A stretch of DNA of 64,000 nucleotides from Allium sativum. Taxonomy: Eukaryota; Streptophyta; Magnoliopsida; Asparagales; Amaryllidaceae. Numbering within the stretch: the first letter of the stretch is position 1; the number at the start of each line of letters is the position of its first letter. Made by a program: the position numbers and the translations under genes. Of the stretch, positions 11,091 through 21,420 are shown piece by piece. The notes beneath the pieces are model-generated. The model saw nothing but the letters and a program-made list of their open reading frames with translations, did no database searches and was not told where the DNA came from. Where the stretch lies: NCBI GenBank assembly GCA_030737875.1, contig CM060922.1:235332335-235396334 (forward strand), given 5' to 3'.

Positions 11091-11102
11091 GCTCTGATAC
11101 CA
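11091..11102 (-). promoter_or_regulatory. Primer binding site of A
   Basis: The minus strand reads TGGTATCAGAGC, complementary to the tRNA-Met 3' end type used by many plant Ty3/gypsy elements. It is two bases from the 5' LTR. Confidence 0.92.
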
Positions 11103-12352
11103 AATGCAACACCCCATCTCCGCCAGTGCCACTCTTGCAAGGACACTAGCTTTGGAGAGGCGTTAAACGAGGTAAACATGCATGCAGATATCACAAGACA
11201 GAACATATAAGTAAAACAAAGTAGTAAAGCAACAGATAAAACTAGCATTTCAAAACCATAGTCAAGTTACATCAAAGTACTTGGTCATTATTTTCCCATA
11301 AAACAAAGTCTAGAACATAAACTGAAAACTAGAAAAAACATAAAGTAACTATCCCCAAAGTAGCATAAAGCCATAGCATGCTCAATCCATACATGAGCTA
11401 TCCAGAAAAGCAGCTAAATATCCAGATAGGTAACAGTGTTCCCACCCTGCAAACCTGGGGGGGGGGGGGGGGAAACGGAAGAAAAGAGGCAAAAGAAAAC
11501 GGGTCAGTCAAAAAGACTGGTAAGTCCTATCTACTATTAGTATAAATACTAATAAAGTTAACTGGACATGCAAAACAGAGATGAGATGTAGGGTGATAAC
11601 TGGCTTAGTGAAAAGTTAACAAGGTAGATCTAGTGTGGCATCGCATATACAAGGTTAAGTTGCACCAGGTGTGTACTAGTATTCCAATCCCTGTCAAGTA
11701 TAAAAAAGAAATGATCCCTTGGCCCAAAGCTGGCCCACATCATGAGATGACCTAAATCGATTTCCAACTACTCAGTCTAGTCGATCGGCTCCCTATAAGC
11801 CTAACTCGTCGTGTATCGGTGACATACGGCTTAATCGTGGAATGTAGTTAACTGTGCTAGGTCCACCCTAGGGTGTATCCAGCCCTAAGGTGTAAACCAC
11901 AGACACAATTCAAGCACGCACAGTCTAAACCTACTGGTGCCCATGTTCAACTCCGGACTTAATGTGCACGACCATGGTCCGCCTGAACAACCGGTTCACC
12001 CTTCAGCCGTCTCTTTTGGTCTCTTACAATCAGTCCAGTAATCGTGCCCCACCCTAGCCTAGTCCAGGGTACCCATGATACTTCCAATTAGGTTACTGCT
12101 GAAAAGGACCACGTAACTAGGATTTCAAGCGGGTTAAGTGTGGTTAACCCTATCCTAACCATGTATTGAGTTGGTCAAGTGTATTTAAGCAGTTCATGAC
12201 TTAACCCTATCAATACATCGGGTTTAATTGGTTAAGTATATTCAAGTAGTCCATGACTTAACCCTACCAAACCATCGTGTTTAATTGGTTAAGTATTCAA
12301 GTAGTCCATGACTTAACCCTATCATGTGGCATTAATTAATTTAATGCACCCA

Positions 12353-12438
12353 ACCTCTCACATTAGACCTTGTTGTGGTTACTAGTTAAGCCGGGCGGGT
12401 CCGGGTAGCTTTACACCACAACTTAGTCTAACCTCGGG
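12353..12438 (-). other. LTR hairpin module, A right copy 1
   Basis: Outer stem TTAGAC (12363-12368) pairs with GTCTAA (12426-12431). Inner stem GTTGTGG (12372-12378) pairs with CCACAAC (12416-12422). Both are perfect here, whereas the left LTR copy has lost one pair. Confidence 0.75.
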
Positions 12439-12461
12439 TTTCAAGTGCGACATGACCAACT

Positions 12462-12550
12462 ACTCACATTGGGTCCTATTGTTTGTAGCCACTAGTTAAG
12501 CCGGTCGGTTCCGGGTAGATTTATGCTACAAACTCAACCCAACCTCGAGT
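12462..12550 (-). other. LTR hairpin module, A right copy 2
   Basis: Same stems as the left-LTR copy 2 (TTGGGT/ACCCAA and GTTTGTAG/CTACAAAC), all paired. Confidence 0.75.
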
Positions 12551-13584
12551 TGGCCACACTCATATTTTCTAAGTTTCATGTCCATCATTATGTTTACAAA
12601 CATAATCACAAGTCAATGTTCATGTCATATTTTAAAACCATGTTTTCATGTCATTAATATTACCCAACCCAACGCATTCCCATCGCATGTACGTTTCGCA
12701 TAACATAACATAGATCAAAAGAGGGAACTTGGCAAAAGCATGGCAAAAGGGCATAAGGTAATAAGGTTGGCCACAAGTTAAACATGGTGGCATATGAGGC
12801 ATAAATATGTTCATTTAAACTTGCATGTTACATGCATAACATTCAAACTTAGCGAATAGGTGATACATGGTCCTAGATGACATAGGATGATGACTAGAAG
12901 TTCGCATATAACATTATATGCAAGTTATCATAAAGTTTATCAGAGTTCTCATGTTGCATAATGCAACATTTCAACATAAAGCTTATAGCTTTTAGCCCAC
13001 AAGGTCAAGGTGATAGCTTTACAAACATGCATAGAATAAACTTATGCATAACATGTTAGAATCAAAGCACATATCATACTTAGGTCCAAACTCAAACTTG
13101 CAACATGTCACATTTAACTTCATAGTTAGAATCTAAGAGTAGTATAGGGCTTACAATGCTATGAAGACTAGAATAAATATAAAATAAGATTGAGACGAAG
13201 CCACACTAGCAAATCCGCAACCAAAGACGATGAACTCCACTTCAAGACTTGAGAACAAGAAGGAATAACCCCAAAGACAAAGAAAGATGGCTATTTTACT
13301 TAAGAAAGATGGCTCCTTTATGACGTAGATTGATTTGAGACACTCATGCTCTCATGAAGAAGGTGGAGGCCATGATTAGTGAACATTTGGGCAGCATTTA
13401 GTAGTAGGAATGATTAATGAGGGTTTAGGCTAGGTCTAGGGGTCTTTTTATAGAGATTAGTGGTAGTTTAGACCATAGGATTAACCCTAAATCGAATCTG
13501 AGCCATCAACTCCCGTCAGAAACTTTCAGAACAAGACCCAACATGTCAAAATGGTGCACCAGAAAAATTGGTCCGACCGGGGGG

Positions 13585-13675
13585 GTCGACCCCTGGGTCG
13601 ACACGGGTGTCGACCCCTGGGTCGACATGGGTCTCGACCGATGGGGGGGGGGGGGGGGTCGACCTCTGTGTCGAC
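13585..13675. promoter_or_regulatory. GTCGAC array, right LTR of A
   Basis: GTCGAC starts at 13585, 13597, 13609, 13621, 13658 and 13670. A decayed GTCTCGAC is at 13632, and a run of G at 13643-13658 breaks the phase. Unit number therefore differs from the nine in the left LTR, showing expansion or loss since insertion. Confidence 0.65.
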
Positions 13676-14768
13676 CCTGCCTGGGATGGGAAAATTCCGG
13701 CCCATTCTGCCTTGGTTGCAATTCGAATCTGAATTCGAATTTGAACTGTTTTTGGGCTTGGAATTTTCTGAAGACTTCATTGGGCCATAACTTGGTCATA
13801 CGGACTCCGTTCTTCGAAAACTCGGACTCTATTTCGCGTATTTTTCCGAGACGAACGCAATGGCACAGCCCATTTCCCTTGATTCAGATTTTAGAATTTA
13901 ATTCTGCCTTGATTTACATTATAACATGTTATTAAAAATACGGGTTGTTACATGACTGGAGATTAAAAAAAGAGAATATGACTTAGGTGTAAAGATCTAT
14001 ATTAAGATTTGATAACTGTTGTGACGGCCCGCCCCGCACCAACCGTCATTTACTCTAAAGGTGCGCTGTACACATGTCCAGTTAGCACGGAACGGTTCAT
14101 CAGAAGGAAAGGGAAGAAGGAATTGAACATACAAAGAACTTGTAGAATGTCTCACAACGCATAGAATAAAATATAATAATAACATACTTGACATAAAACA
14201 GGAGAGACAGTGCATAAGCTGAAAACCAGAACTAAACATCATAGCAGCGGAAATTCAAAATACAGCTTATTACAACTTTCAAACTGTCTCAAAGCAAAAG
14301 CAAGATAAAGGAGGTACACTACTAATGCCCAAGTAGCGACCACCAACGACACAGGGAGAATGTGTATATATATATGTATCATACATGGAAGCCTCCTGCC
14401 CGCCTCCGAATCAGCTACTCGCACATCACCATCTAACCTGTCTCTAGTCTGCTCGTTTGAGCACCCAGAGTAATAAGAGGAGACATAAAACTCTGGGTCA
14501 GACATAAAGCCTGGTATGAGCGATAAGCATCTAAAGTGAACGATAACAGGTAGACTAAAACATACCTGAACCTGGACCTACAACCAAAGAGTTAGCACTA
14601 CATACTGTACAACACTCTAAGGTACCATATCAAACGGTGTAAAGATACAGAGGTGGGGGAGGTGTGCATGTCATAATGATGGCAAACAATCAAACATAGC
14701 ATCCATCCTCACATCTCTCACTCAGTGCGTAAAGCATACGATATTCACCACTTCGATCACCCAACATA

Positions 14769-15086
14769 CCTTGCTACGATCACTCTGCCCCATGAAGTCG
14801 TAAATGGCTTCACTGCACTGATAACGTAGCCATTAATCCTTTGCTATGTCCACTTTGCCCCATGGAGTCACAAGAACCCCACTGCACTGGCTCATAGCCT
14901 TACTAATCCTTACTATGTCCACTCTGCCCCATGGAGTCGCAATGACCCCACTGCACTGGCTCATAGTCGTACTACGCATCACCTTGCCCCTCGGGTCATA
15001 ATGACCCTACTGCACTGATAACGTAGTCTTGCTACCATCACCTTGCCCCTTAGGTCATAATGACCCTACTGCACTGATAAGTAGCC
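14769..15086. repeat. Tandem repeat in left LTR of B, about 55-70 bp unit
   Basis: Five degenerate units sharing CTTTGCCCCATGGAGTC, an ACCCCACTGCACTG core and a trailing CATAGCC or ACGTAG. The first three units are about 70 bp and the last two about 57 bp. Confidence 0.8.
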
Positions 15087-15365
15087 ATCCTTCATTTTTA
15101 GTGGTGAATCGAAGTTATGAACGTCGACAACTCCTTAGCACACGTCCCGCAGCAAAGTCCAACCATGAAGTGAACTCATCGGTTCCCTACTGGATCCTGA
15201 GCTCTAACTTCCCATATTGGACTACCTTTGCATCTCGGGTTATTGGTCATCACCAGATCGGATCGGGTCGTAGCCTTCAGTTCGTAGCGGTTCGGTTCGG
15301 AGTCCAGTCTTACCTCGTCACCACGGTTCAGATCGAGTCACGTCCTCAGCTCGTGGTCACCCATA

Positions 15366-15450
15366 CGGATTGGGTCGTGATCACCCTTTCGGATCGGGTC
15401 GTGATCACCCTTTCGGATCGGGTCGTGGCATCCATTCGGATCGAGATGTG
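15366..15450. repeat. 24-bp tandem repeat GGATCGGGTCGTG...
   Basis: Unit of 24 bp made of GGATCGGGTCGTGATCACCC plus TTTC, about three copies, in a wider zone rich in GGATCGGGTCGTG. The matching zone is 22769-22855. Confidence 0.8.
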
Positions 15451-16689
15451 GTTCCTCTTTTACATCAGTTCGTGTCCCCCCCCCCCCACTGGTCGGGTGC
15501 ATCTTCCCAGGTCGTCAGCTCGTGAGCCTCTGAAGTGGATCGGGTCGTGCTCCTTCCTTCAGTTCGTGGCGCCTTATCAAGATAAATTGGATCGTGGAGA
15601 GGATTCGCGATAGGGGGTAGCCTCGGGTCAGATCGCCTCTATGCCCACCGGTCCGGTCCGGTTCGGGTAGATTCCTGCAGTTCTTCCAGCGAACAGTTTA
15701 CGCCCCTCAACGGCGTTTTCGACAATTCCAACTATTCTAACCAATCACAAAGCATTTCATACAGTCATAGCAACACGCATAATCAACCACAAACATCAAA
15801 ACGTCAATATAGTAGGTTAAAATGGATCAAACATACCCCAAAATCCCACATCTCCCCCTAAACATGTTTAGGTGAAACTAATGATAGGATTAGCAAAACT
15901 TAACCAAATTAACCCAAATTCATGTCAGAGGTCTAAAACATTATTTAAGAATTTATGAACATTTTTCCCGAATATTATCATGTTTAAATTCGCTAATTAA
16001 CACTAATCAACCCTAATTAGCCATAATTAGTGCAAAACTATGCAAATCACTCACCTTAGCCACAAAATAAACTAAGATCTGAAATAAATCTCTGATTTGA
16101 TACGAATCCCAATGCTAAACAGCAGCTTCAATGTTGCTTTGGTGTAGATCTTCCTTGATTAGAGGTTGCTAAGCCAAATCCTTGACCAAGAGATGAATTG
16201 GAGGTGATTTAGAGGTTGGAGGCCATTTTTAGGGTTCCTTGGTGACAAGTGGAGGCTAGAAAACTGAAATGGAATGATTCTCTATCTCATTTCAGCCTCC
16301 CCATAACCCTAATCCCGAAATGGGTTATGGGCCCACTCACTAATCACCCGATTTGGCCCGGTTAAGCAGTTTTTCACCTTCCAAACTTTATTTCAGCCAC
16401 ATCTCCCAAACGGTAAGTCCGTTTGGCTATTATGAACACTCTACGGAAAGGTAAACCATCAAACGAATCCAATGGAAGTGGTTTCAGGTCAAAATTCCTT
16501 TCCAATCAAAAGTTTCGGCAAAAACAGTACCAACTAGGGGCAAAATGGTCATTTAAAAATCGACAAAAATCATGAACTTGGGAAATGACTCTAATATATG
16601 CTTCCCAAAGTTACATGACCATACGAATTGACATGGGAGAGAAATAAATATTCTATGATCCTATGATGTGTAGAATACAGGTCGTTACA

Positions 16690-16700
16690 CTCTCCCACCA
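16690..16700 (-). promoter_or_regulatory. Polypurine tract of B
   Basis: The minus strand reads TGGTGGGAGAG directly before the LTR start TGTAACGACC. Confidence 0.85.
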
Positions 16701-16844
16701 TTGAGAAATTTCGCCCCCAAATTCCCTAATCAAAACACACACAAAGGTCCCGCATGCCTACCAATCATAAAACAATAATCAAACGTGCAAACAAGCAAAA
16801 CAAGTCTACCCTAGCATGCGGAAAACTAAATTGCAAAGTAAATC

Positions 16845-17771
16845 TTACCAGGCAAAGAGTTCTGGATATACCTTCCTAATGCTCTCCTCTGTCTCCCAAG
16901 TACAATCATTCTCGTCCTCGCCCCACTGAACCTTGACTAGCTTCACCGCCTTCCTTCGAAGTTGCTTCGTATCGTGCCCCACAATACGAATCGGCTTGCA
17001 GTTCCCAACCGCCTCGGGTTCTACTTCGAAGTCCTCTAACTGATCAGGTGAAATATTCATATCTGAGTCGTGAATGAACTTCCTTAGTTGGGAAACATGA
17101 AACACATTGTGAACTCCCACCATTTTCTCTGGTAAGCCAACTTTATAGGCCAAATTCCCGACTAGTTCAAGAACAGGGAATGGGCCAACAAATCTTGGTG
17201 CCAACTTGCCTCTCTTGCCAAATCGTATCACGCTCTTCAACGGAGAGATCTTGACAAACACCAAGTCACCAACGGAGAATTTCAAGTCTCTTCTCCTCTT
17301 ATCAGCATAACTCTTCTGCCTATCTTGGGCAGCTTTCATTCGTTGCTGAATGATCTTAATCTTATCCGAAGTTTCTCTCACCACATCTGGTCCAAGCACA
17401 AACTTCTTGCCAGTCTCTATCCAACATGATGGTGAGTTGCACGGTCTTCCGTACAAAGCTTCATATGGAGCCATACCGATACTGGATTCGTAGCTATTAT
17501 TATATGCAAACTCTACTAGATGCAAATGGTCATCCCATGATCCACCAAAGTCCAATATACAAGCTCTCAAGAGATCTTCAAATATACGATTCACCCTCTC
17601 CGTCTGACCGTCAGTCTGAGGATGATATGCGGTACTGAGATGTAATCCTAACCCTAGAGCCTCTTGTAAGCTTCTCCAAAACGCACTAGTGAACAACGGG
17701 TCTCGGTCACTCATAATGCTTTTGGGTACTCCATGAAATCTCACTACCCACTTCATATACAATTCTGCCAA
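16845..17771 (-). CDS. B: integrase catalytic end and chromodomain
   Basis: Same frame as the previous piece. It holds the second Asp (SDRDPLFTS) and the Glu in TAYHPQTDGQTERVN, then the integrase tail (KLAPRFVGPFPV, VHNVFHVSQLRKF) and a chromodomain (AVKLVKVQWGEDENDCTWET) near the end. It terminates normally at 16845-16847, 145 bp before the polypurine tract. Confidence 0.92.
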   Translation of the reverse strand: MAELYMKWVVRFHGVPKSIMSDRDPLFTSAFWRSLQEALGLGLHLSTAYHPQTDGQTERVNRIFEDLLRACILDFGGSWDDHLHLVEFAYNNSYESSIGMAPYEALYGRPCNSPSCWIETGKKFVLGPDVVRETSDKIKIIQQRMKAAQDRQKSYADKRRRDLKFSVGDLVFVKISPLKSVIRFGKRGKLAPRFVGPFPVLELVGNLAYKVGLPEKMVGVHNVFHVSQLRKFIHDSDMNISPDQLEDFEVEPEAVGNCKPIRIVGHDTKQLRRKAVKLVKVQWGEDENDCTWETEESIRKVYPELFAW

Positions 17772-17807
17772 CTTGGCTGCCGTTCTGGTCGATTTGACTG
17801 GTATAAA

Positions 17808-19214
17808 TCATGCGCTTTTAGTCAATCGATCCACAATTACACAAATGCTATCATGTCCCGATCTAGTCCTTGGTAAGCCATCGATGAAATCCATCGAGAC
17901 TTGCTCCCATTTCCATTCGGGAATTTCTAATGGTTGCAATAAACCACTAGGCTTCTTTTGCTCGGCTTTAACTAGCTGGCAATTCATGCACTTGGATATA
18001 AACTTCCCAACGTCTCTTTTCATCCCTTCCCAGTAGTAAGTCTGTCTCATGTCTCGATACATCTTATTACCACCGGGATGTATGGTTAGTTTTGAGTGAT
18101 GACATTCTCTAAGAACTTCATCTCTCAAACCATTCACGTTAGGCACAACTAGTCTTCCATTGTTCCGAAGCCATCCATCTCGATCAAGCCAATATACATT
18201 CATCTCCTCATCGATACCCATCTCTAACTTGGAGATGATTTCCAATAGGTTAGGATCGTCCCTCTGGCTGGAACCAATCCGCTCTATCAAAGTGGGTCTG
18301 ATCGCCAAACTAGCTAGCATAACTGGGTCCAATTCGCACTTTGGTCTGAAATCAAACCCCGCGATATACTCCAGTTGCTCCCATTCAAGAAACATTGCCC
18401 CTAAGCTGGCATGTCTCCTACTCAAGGCATCGGCTACCGCATTACCTTTCCCAGGTGTATATGCGATATCAAAATCATATGAAGCCAAGAACTCTAACCA
18501 TCTCTGCTGATGGAGATTCAGATCTTTCTGAGAGAAGAGATATTTCAACGATTTATGATCGGTAAACAAGTCAAATCTTTCTCCCAAGTGATAATGTCTC
18601 CACATCTTCAGCGCAAACACGATCGCTGCTAGTTCCAAATCATGGGTAGGATACTTCTTCTCATGCGGCTTTAGCTGTCGACTAGCATAAGCCACAACCC
18701 TACCTCCTTGTATCAAAACAGCACCCAGTCCGGTACCACAAGCATCCGTGTATACCGTCATCTCTTCATTCCCTTTAGGAATGACTAACACTGGCGCACG
18801 CGTCAACATCTCCTTTAGACTCTTGAAGGCATCCTTACACACTCCGTCCCAGACGAAGGACTGATTCTTCTTAGTCAATTGAGTCAACGGTGCTGCTATC
18901 TTGGAGAAGTCCTGGATAAACTTACGATAATATCCAGCTAATCCCAAGAAACTTCTTACATCTGTTGCATTCTTGGGCGTAGGCCAATCCTGTACCGTAG
19001 CCACCTTCACAGGGTCCATGGCAATACCATTCTCGGAAACAACATGACCCAAGAATCTCACTTCCCTTCTCCAAAAATGACACTTAGAGAATTTTGCTTT
19101 CAATTGGTGTTTCCTCAACACCTCCATCACTATCCTCAAGTGTTCCTTGTGTTCCTCTTCTGTCCTTGAGTAAACAAGGATATCATCCAGGGACACAAGA
19201 ACAAACTTATTCAA
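17808..19214 (-). CDS. B: RT active site, RNase H, integrase N-terminal part
   Basis: In frame with the upstream part across the TAG; there is no own ATG, so as a separate product it is unlikely to be started. The active site reads SLDDILVYS: both Asp remain, but the two residues before them differ from the FVDD of A. The RT connection ([13 protein letters not shown]) and RNase H ([40 protein letters not shown]) are complete. The integrase zinc domain ([10 protein letters not shown], then CMNC) and the first catalytic Asp ([10 protein letters not shown]) follow. It ends at a TGA which may come from CpG decay of a CGA codon. Confidence 0.9.
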   Translation of the reverse strand: MNKFVLVSLDDILVYSRTEEEHKEHLRIVMEVLRKHQLKAKFSKCHFWRREVRFLGHVVSENGIAMDPVKVATVQDWPTPKNATDVRSFLGLAGYYRKFIQDFSKIAAPLTQLTKKNQSFVWDGVCKDAFKSLKEMLTRAPVLVIPKGNEEMTVYTDACGTGLGAVLIQGGRVVAYASRQLKPHEKKYPTHDLELAAIVFALKMWRHYHLGERFDLFTDHKSLKYLFSQKDLNLHQQRWLEFLASYDFDIAYTPGKGNAVADALSRRHASLGAMFLEWEQLEYIAGFDFRPKCELDPVMLASLAIRPTLIERIGSSQRDDPNLLEIISKLEMGIDEEMNVYWLDRDGWLRNNGRLVVPNVNGLRDEVLRECHHSKLTIHPGGNKMYRDMRQTYYWEGMKRDVGKFISKCMNCQLVKAEQKKPSGLLQPLEIPEWKWEQVSMDFIDGLPRTRSGHDSICVIVDRLTKSA

Positions 19215-21224
19215 CTAATCTCCGAATACTCGATTCATAAGATCCACAAAATAGGCTGGTGCATTGGTCAACCGAAATGGCATGACCAACCACTCATAAA
19301 ATCCAGACGGCGTCCTGAATGCCGTTTTCGGAATACTCTCATCTGATACTCGAAGCTGATGAAATCCTGTCGCGAGGTCCAACTGGGAGAACACCCTTGC
19401 TTCTTCCAGCTGATCAAACAAATCATATATCCGTGGTAGAGGATACTTATTCTTCCTCGTCACCTTATTCAACTCGCGATAGTCCACACACAAACGAAGG
19501 GAAACATCTGCCTTAGTGGCAAACACAACTGGTGCTCCCCACTCGGAGACACTCCTTCTAATAAATCCCTTCTTCAAAAGATTGCTGACTTGCACCCTGA
19601 GCTCTCGCTGCTCCCTTGGTGCTATACGACGAAGTGGCATCACTATAGGTCTGGCATCTTTCACTAAATCAATACGGAACTTAATCTCTCGATGTGGTGG
19701 AAGCCTGGTCACCTCCTCGAAGACGTCCGGATACTGGCCAACCACGGGCACATCTGACAACTCATCCTGCGGGATGTCGAGGGAATTTAAAAAACTAGTA
19801 ATAACCCCATCACTAGGTAGACTACCAAACACTACCCTCCGCCCATCATCCGCCCTCACTGTCACCAAAAAGCCCTCACAGTCTACCACCACCCCGTATC
19901 TTTGGAGCCAATCGATTCCTAATATAATGCCATACCCAGTAAAGCCCAAAACAAAGCAATCACATACAAACATACATCCATGACTCGATAAGACCAAATT
20001 CCTGCAAATCATACTAAGGCTAGTCGAACCACCAATCGGGTTCATCACAACCAATGGTCTATCGACTATCTCAGGTTCCAGTCCCAACCTATCTACCAGG
20101 TCACTAGATATGAAGGAACGGGAAGCCCCAGTATCAAACAAAACTCGAACTGGTACATCATAAATAAAAAGCATACCTTGAATAACAACATTCTTTCCTT
20201 TCTCCGCCGTAGTTTGGGCATTCGGCGAAGAAGGAACAACATCAAGAACATATGCTTTCACAATCTGCTTCTCCTTAAGAGGTTGCGGACACTTATCCTT
20301 CTGATGTCCCATTTGACCACAGTTGTAGCACTTCCTTTCCGCTGGCTTGGCCCGACATTCTTTAGCATAATGGCCCTTCTTACCACAGCTGAAGCACTCA
20401 ACATCCTTCTTGCTCTTTTTCTGGCCACCTTTAGATTGGTCCAGCTTCCTCTTATTCTGAGAGTTATTCTTGCCTCTACCGCCTGCTTGCGACTTTGGCC
20501 CTTCTGCAGATGCAGCCTCAGTCTTTGACTTAGGGTAAAGGCTTTCTGATCTCAAAGCTTTCCCCACAATCGATTCAAAAGTCTCATCGATGTGATTGAC
20601 AAGCCTTTCCCCCAAGTATCCATCCAAGCCAGTAATGAACTTCTCGTTCTTCTTTTCAGGAGTATCGATAAGAGACAGACCATACTTCGACAAAGTGTCG
20701 AACTCAGCAATATAGTCAGAAACTTCCCCTCCGTTCTGCTTGAGTTCCAAGAACCTCTTGAAAAACACTGACTTCTGGGCAGCTGGAATGAACTTCTCAC
20801 TAAAGCAAGCCTTAAACTGATCCCAAGTAACCTGATCCTCTGGAGTAGCTGTTCTAATGGCATTCCACCAATTCAACGCTCGCCCTTGCAGTTGACGAGA
20901 CGCTAGCCTTCTCTTCATCGCATCCTCAAGACCCAAGTCATCAAAGATACGATCACAGTTATCCATCCAGTTCTGAACATCCGTGGCCGACTCCGTTCCG
21001 TGGAACGGCTTTCCACCAAGATTAGTGTAATCTTTGCACAACTTGGTGAAATCGACCCTAGGTGCCTGCACTACTGGGCCAACACCAACTCCGGGATTGG
21101 GAACTGCCCCTTGCACTTCTCTAAGCATATCTCTCATGAGGTTAGTAAACATCGCCCTCATGTCAGCGGAATTCCCTTGGTTGGTTCCTCTACCAGCACC
21201 CCTCGTGTCTCGGCTCATCGTCAA
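19215..21224 (-). CDS. B: Gag, zinc knuckles, protease, RT N-terminal part
   Basis: 669 residues from the ATG at 21222-21224; a second ATG at codon 3 is possible. The Gag fold spans about residues 55-225 ([27 protein letters not shown]). A basic linker precedes two CCHC knuckles, [14 protein letters not shown] (277-290) and [14 protein letters not shown] (299-312). The protease active site is LFDTGAS (D364). The RT start has VDYRELNK and [13 protein letters not shown] (first catalytic Asp near 616). [11 protein letters not shown] has Arg where A has Gly (FGLTNAP). It ends at the TAG after NRVFGD. Confidence 0.92.
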   Translation of the reverse strand: MTMSRDTRGAGRGTNQGNSADMRAMFTNLMRDMLREVQGAVPNPGVGVGPVVQAPRVDFTKLCKDYTNLGGKPFHGTESATDVQNWMDNCDRIFDDLGLEDAMKRRLASRQLQGRALNWWNAIRTATPEDQVTWDQFKACFSEKFIPAAQKSVFFKRFLELKQNGGEVSDYIAEFDTLSKYGLSLIDTPEKKNEKFITGLDGYLGERLVNHIDETFESIVGKALRSESLYPKSKTEAASAEGPKSQAGGRGKNNSQNKRKLDQSKGGQKKSKKDVECFSCGKKGHYAKECRAKPAERKCYNCGQMGHQKDKCPQPLKEKQIVKAYVLDVVPSSPNAQTTAEKGKNVVIQGMLFIYDVPVRVLFDTGASRSFISSDLVDRLGLEPEIVDRPLVVMNPIGGSTSLSMICRNLVLSSHGCMFVCDCFVLGFTGYGIILGIDWLQRYGVVVDCEGFLVTVRADDGRRVVFGSLPSDGVITSFLNSLDIPQDELSDVPVVGQYPDVFEEVTRLPPHREIKFRIDLVKDARPIVMPLRRIAPREQRELRVQVSNLLKKGFIRRSVSEWGAPVVFATKADVSLRLCVDYRELNKVTRKNKYPLPRIYDLFDQLEEARVFSQLDLATGFHQLRVSDESIPKTAFRTPSGFYEWLVMPFRLTNAPAYFVDLMNRVFGD

Positions 21225-21406
21225 TCTGAAAAAGGGAAACGATTAACGACCCCATAGTTGTGCTAGTGCAGTGCGACTTCATTCTTATACTACTAATAGT
21301 ATATATATACATAGCTTTTGAAAACCAAAGTAATCACAAATACGCGCTCTCATATACGTACTATCTCTCCCTGGTGTCTTTTCTTAGGTTAACTACGCAA
21401 CCTAGT

Positions 21407-21418
21407 GCTCTGATACCA
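21407..21418 (-). promoter_or_regulatory. Primer binding site of B
   Basis: The minus strand reads TGGTATCAGAGC, two bases from the 5' LTR. Confidence 0.92.
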
Positions 21419-21420
21419 AG

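Larger units (their letters stand above)
3106..13952 (-). mobile_element. Element A: complete Ty3/gypsy chromovirus, pol degraded
   Basis: A 10.85-kb element on the minus strand, with 5-bp target duplications TGACT at 3101-3105 and 13953-13957. It has two LTRs (3106-5944 and 11105-13952), a tRNA-Met-type primer site next to the right LTR and a polypurine tract next to the left one. The domain order from the right is Gag, CCHC knuckles, protease, RT, RNase H, integrase, chromodomain. Stops and at least four frameshifts break the coding region, so it cannot move by itself. In one 330-bp stretch I compared, the LTRs differ by about 3%. It sits inside solo LTR D. Confidence 0.97.
11105..13952 (-). 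repeat. Right LTR of A (5' LTR in element orientation)
   Basis: 2848 bp. Same architecture as the left LTR with scattered changes: its plus-strand start is TGCAACACC rather than TGTAACACC, the G-run is longer (11458-11472), there are fewer GTCGAC units, and there is a small extra stretch near 13290-13312. Confidence 0.95.
14020..16689 (-). repeat. Left LTR of B
   Basis: 2670 bp, plus-strand ends TGTGACGGCCCG and GGTCGTTACA. It contains two tandem arrays. It lacks the hairpin module, GTCGAC array and tRNA-like sequence found in the other families. Long open stretches here (for example 15029-15613) cross the tandem repeats and are not genes. Confidence 0.95.
16845..21224 (-). pseudogene. gag-pol: Gag-pol polyprotein of B, one frame with two stops
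   Basis: A single frame of 1460 codons, including the terminator, interrupted only at 19215-19217 (TAG, inside RT just before the active site) and 17808-17810 (TGA, inside integrase after DRLTKSA). No frameshift was found. All domains are present in order: Gag, two CCHC knuckles, aspartic protease, RT, RNase H, HHCC and DDE integrase, chromodomain. A single uninterrupted Gag-Pol frame is usual for this group. The two stops would yield a 669-residue Gag-protease-partial RT product. They might be read through rarely, but the simplest view is recent inactivation. Confidence 0.93.

Noticed and set aside
15029..15613. 194-residue open frame in left LTR of B
   Set aside because: It crosses tandem repeats of the LTR and is only partly kept in the other LTR (22432-22935). 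No protein family.
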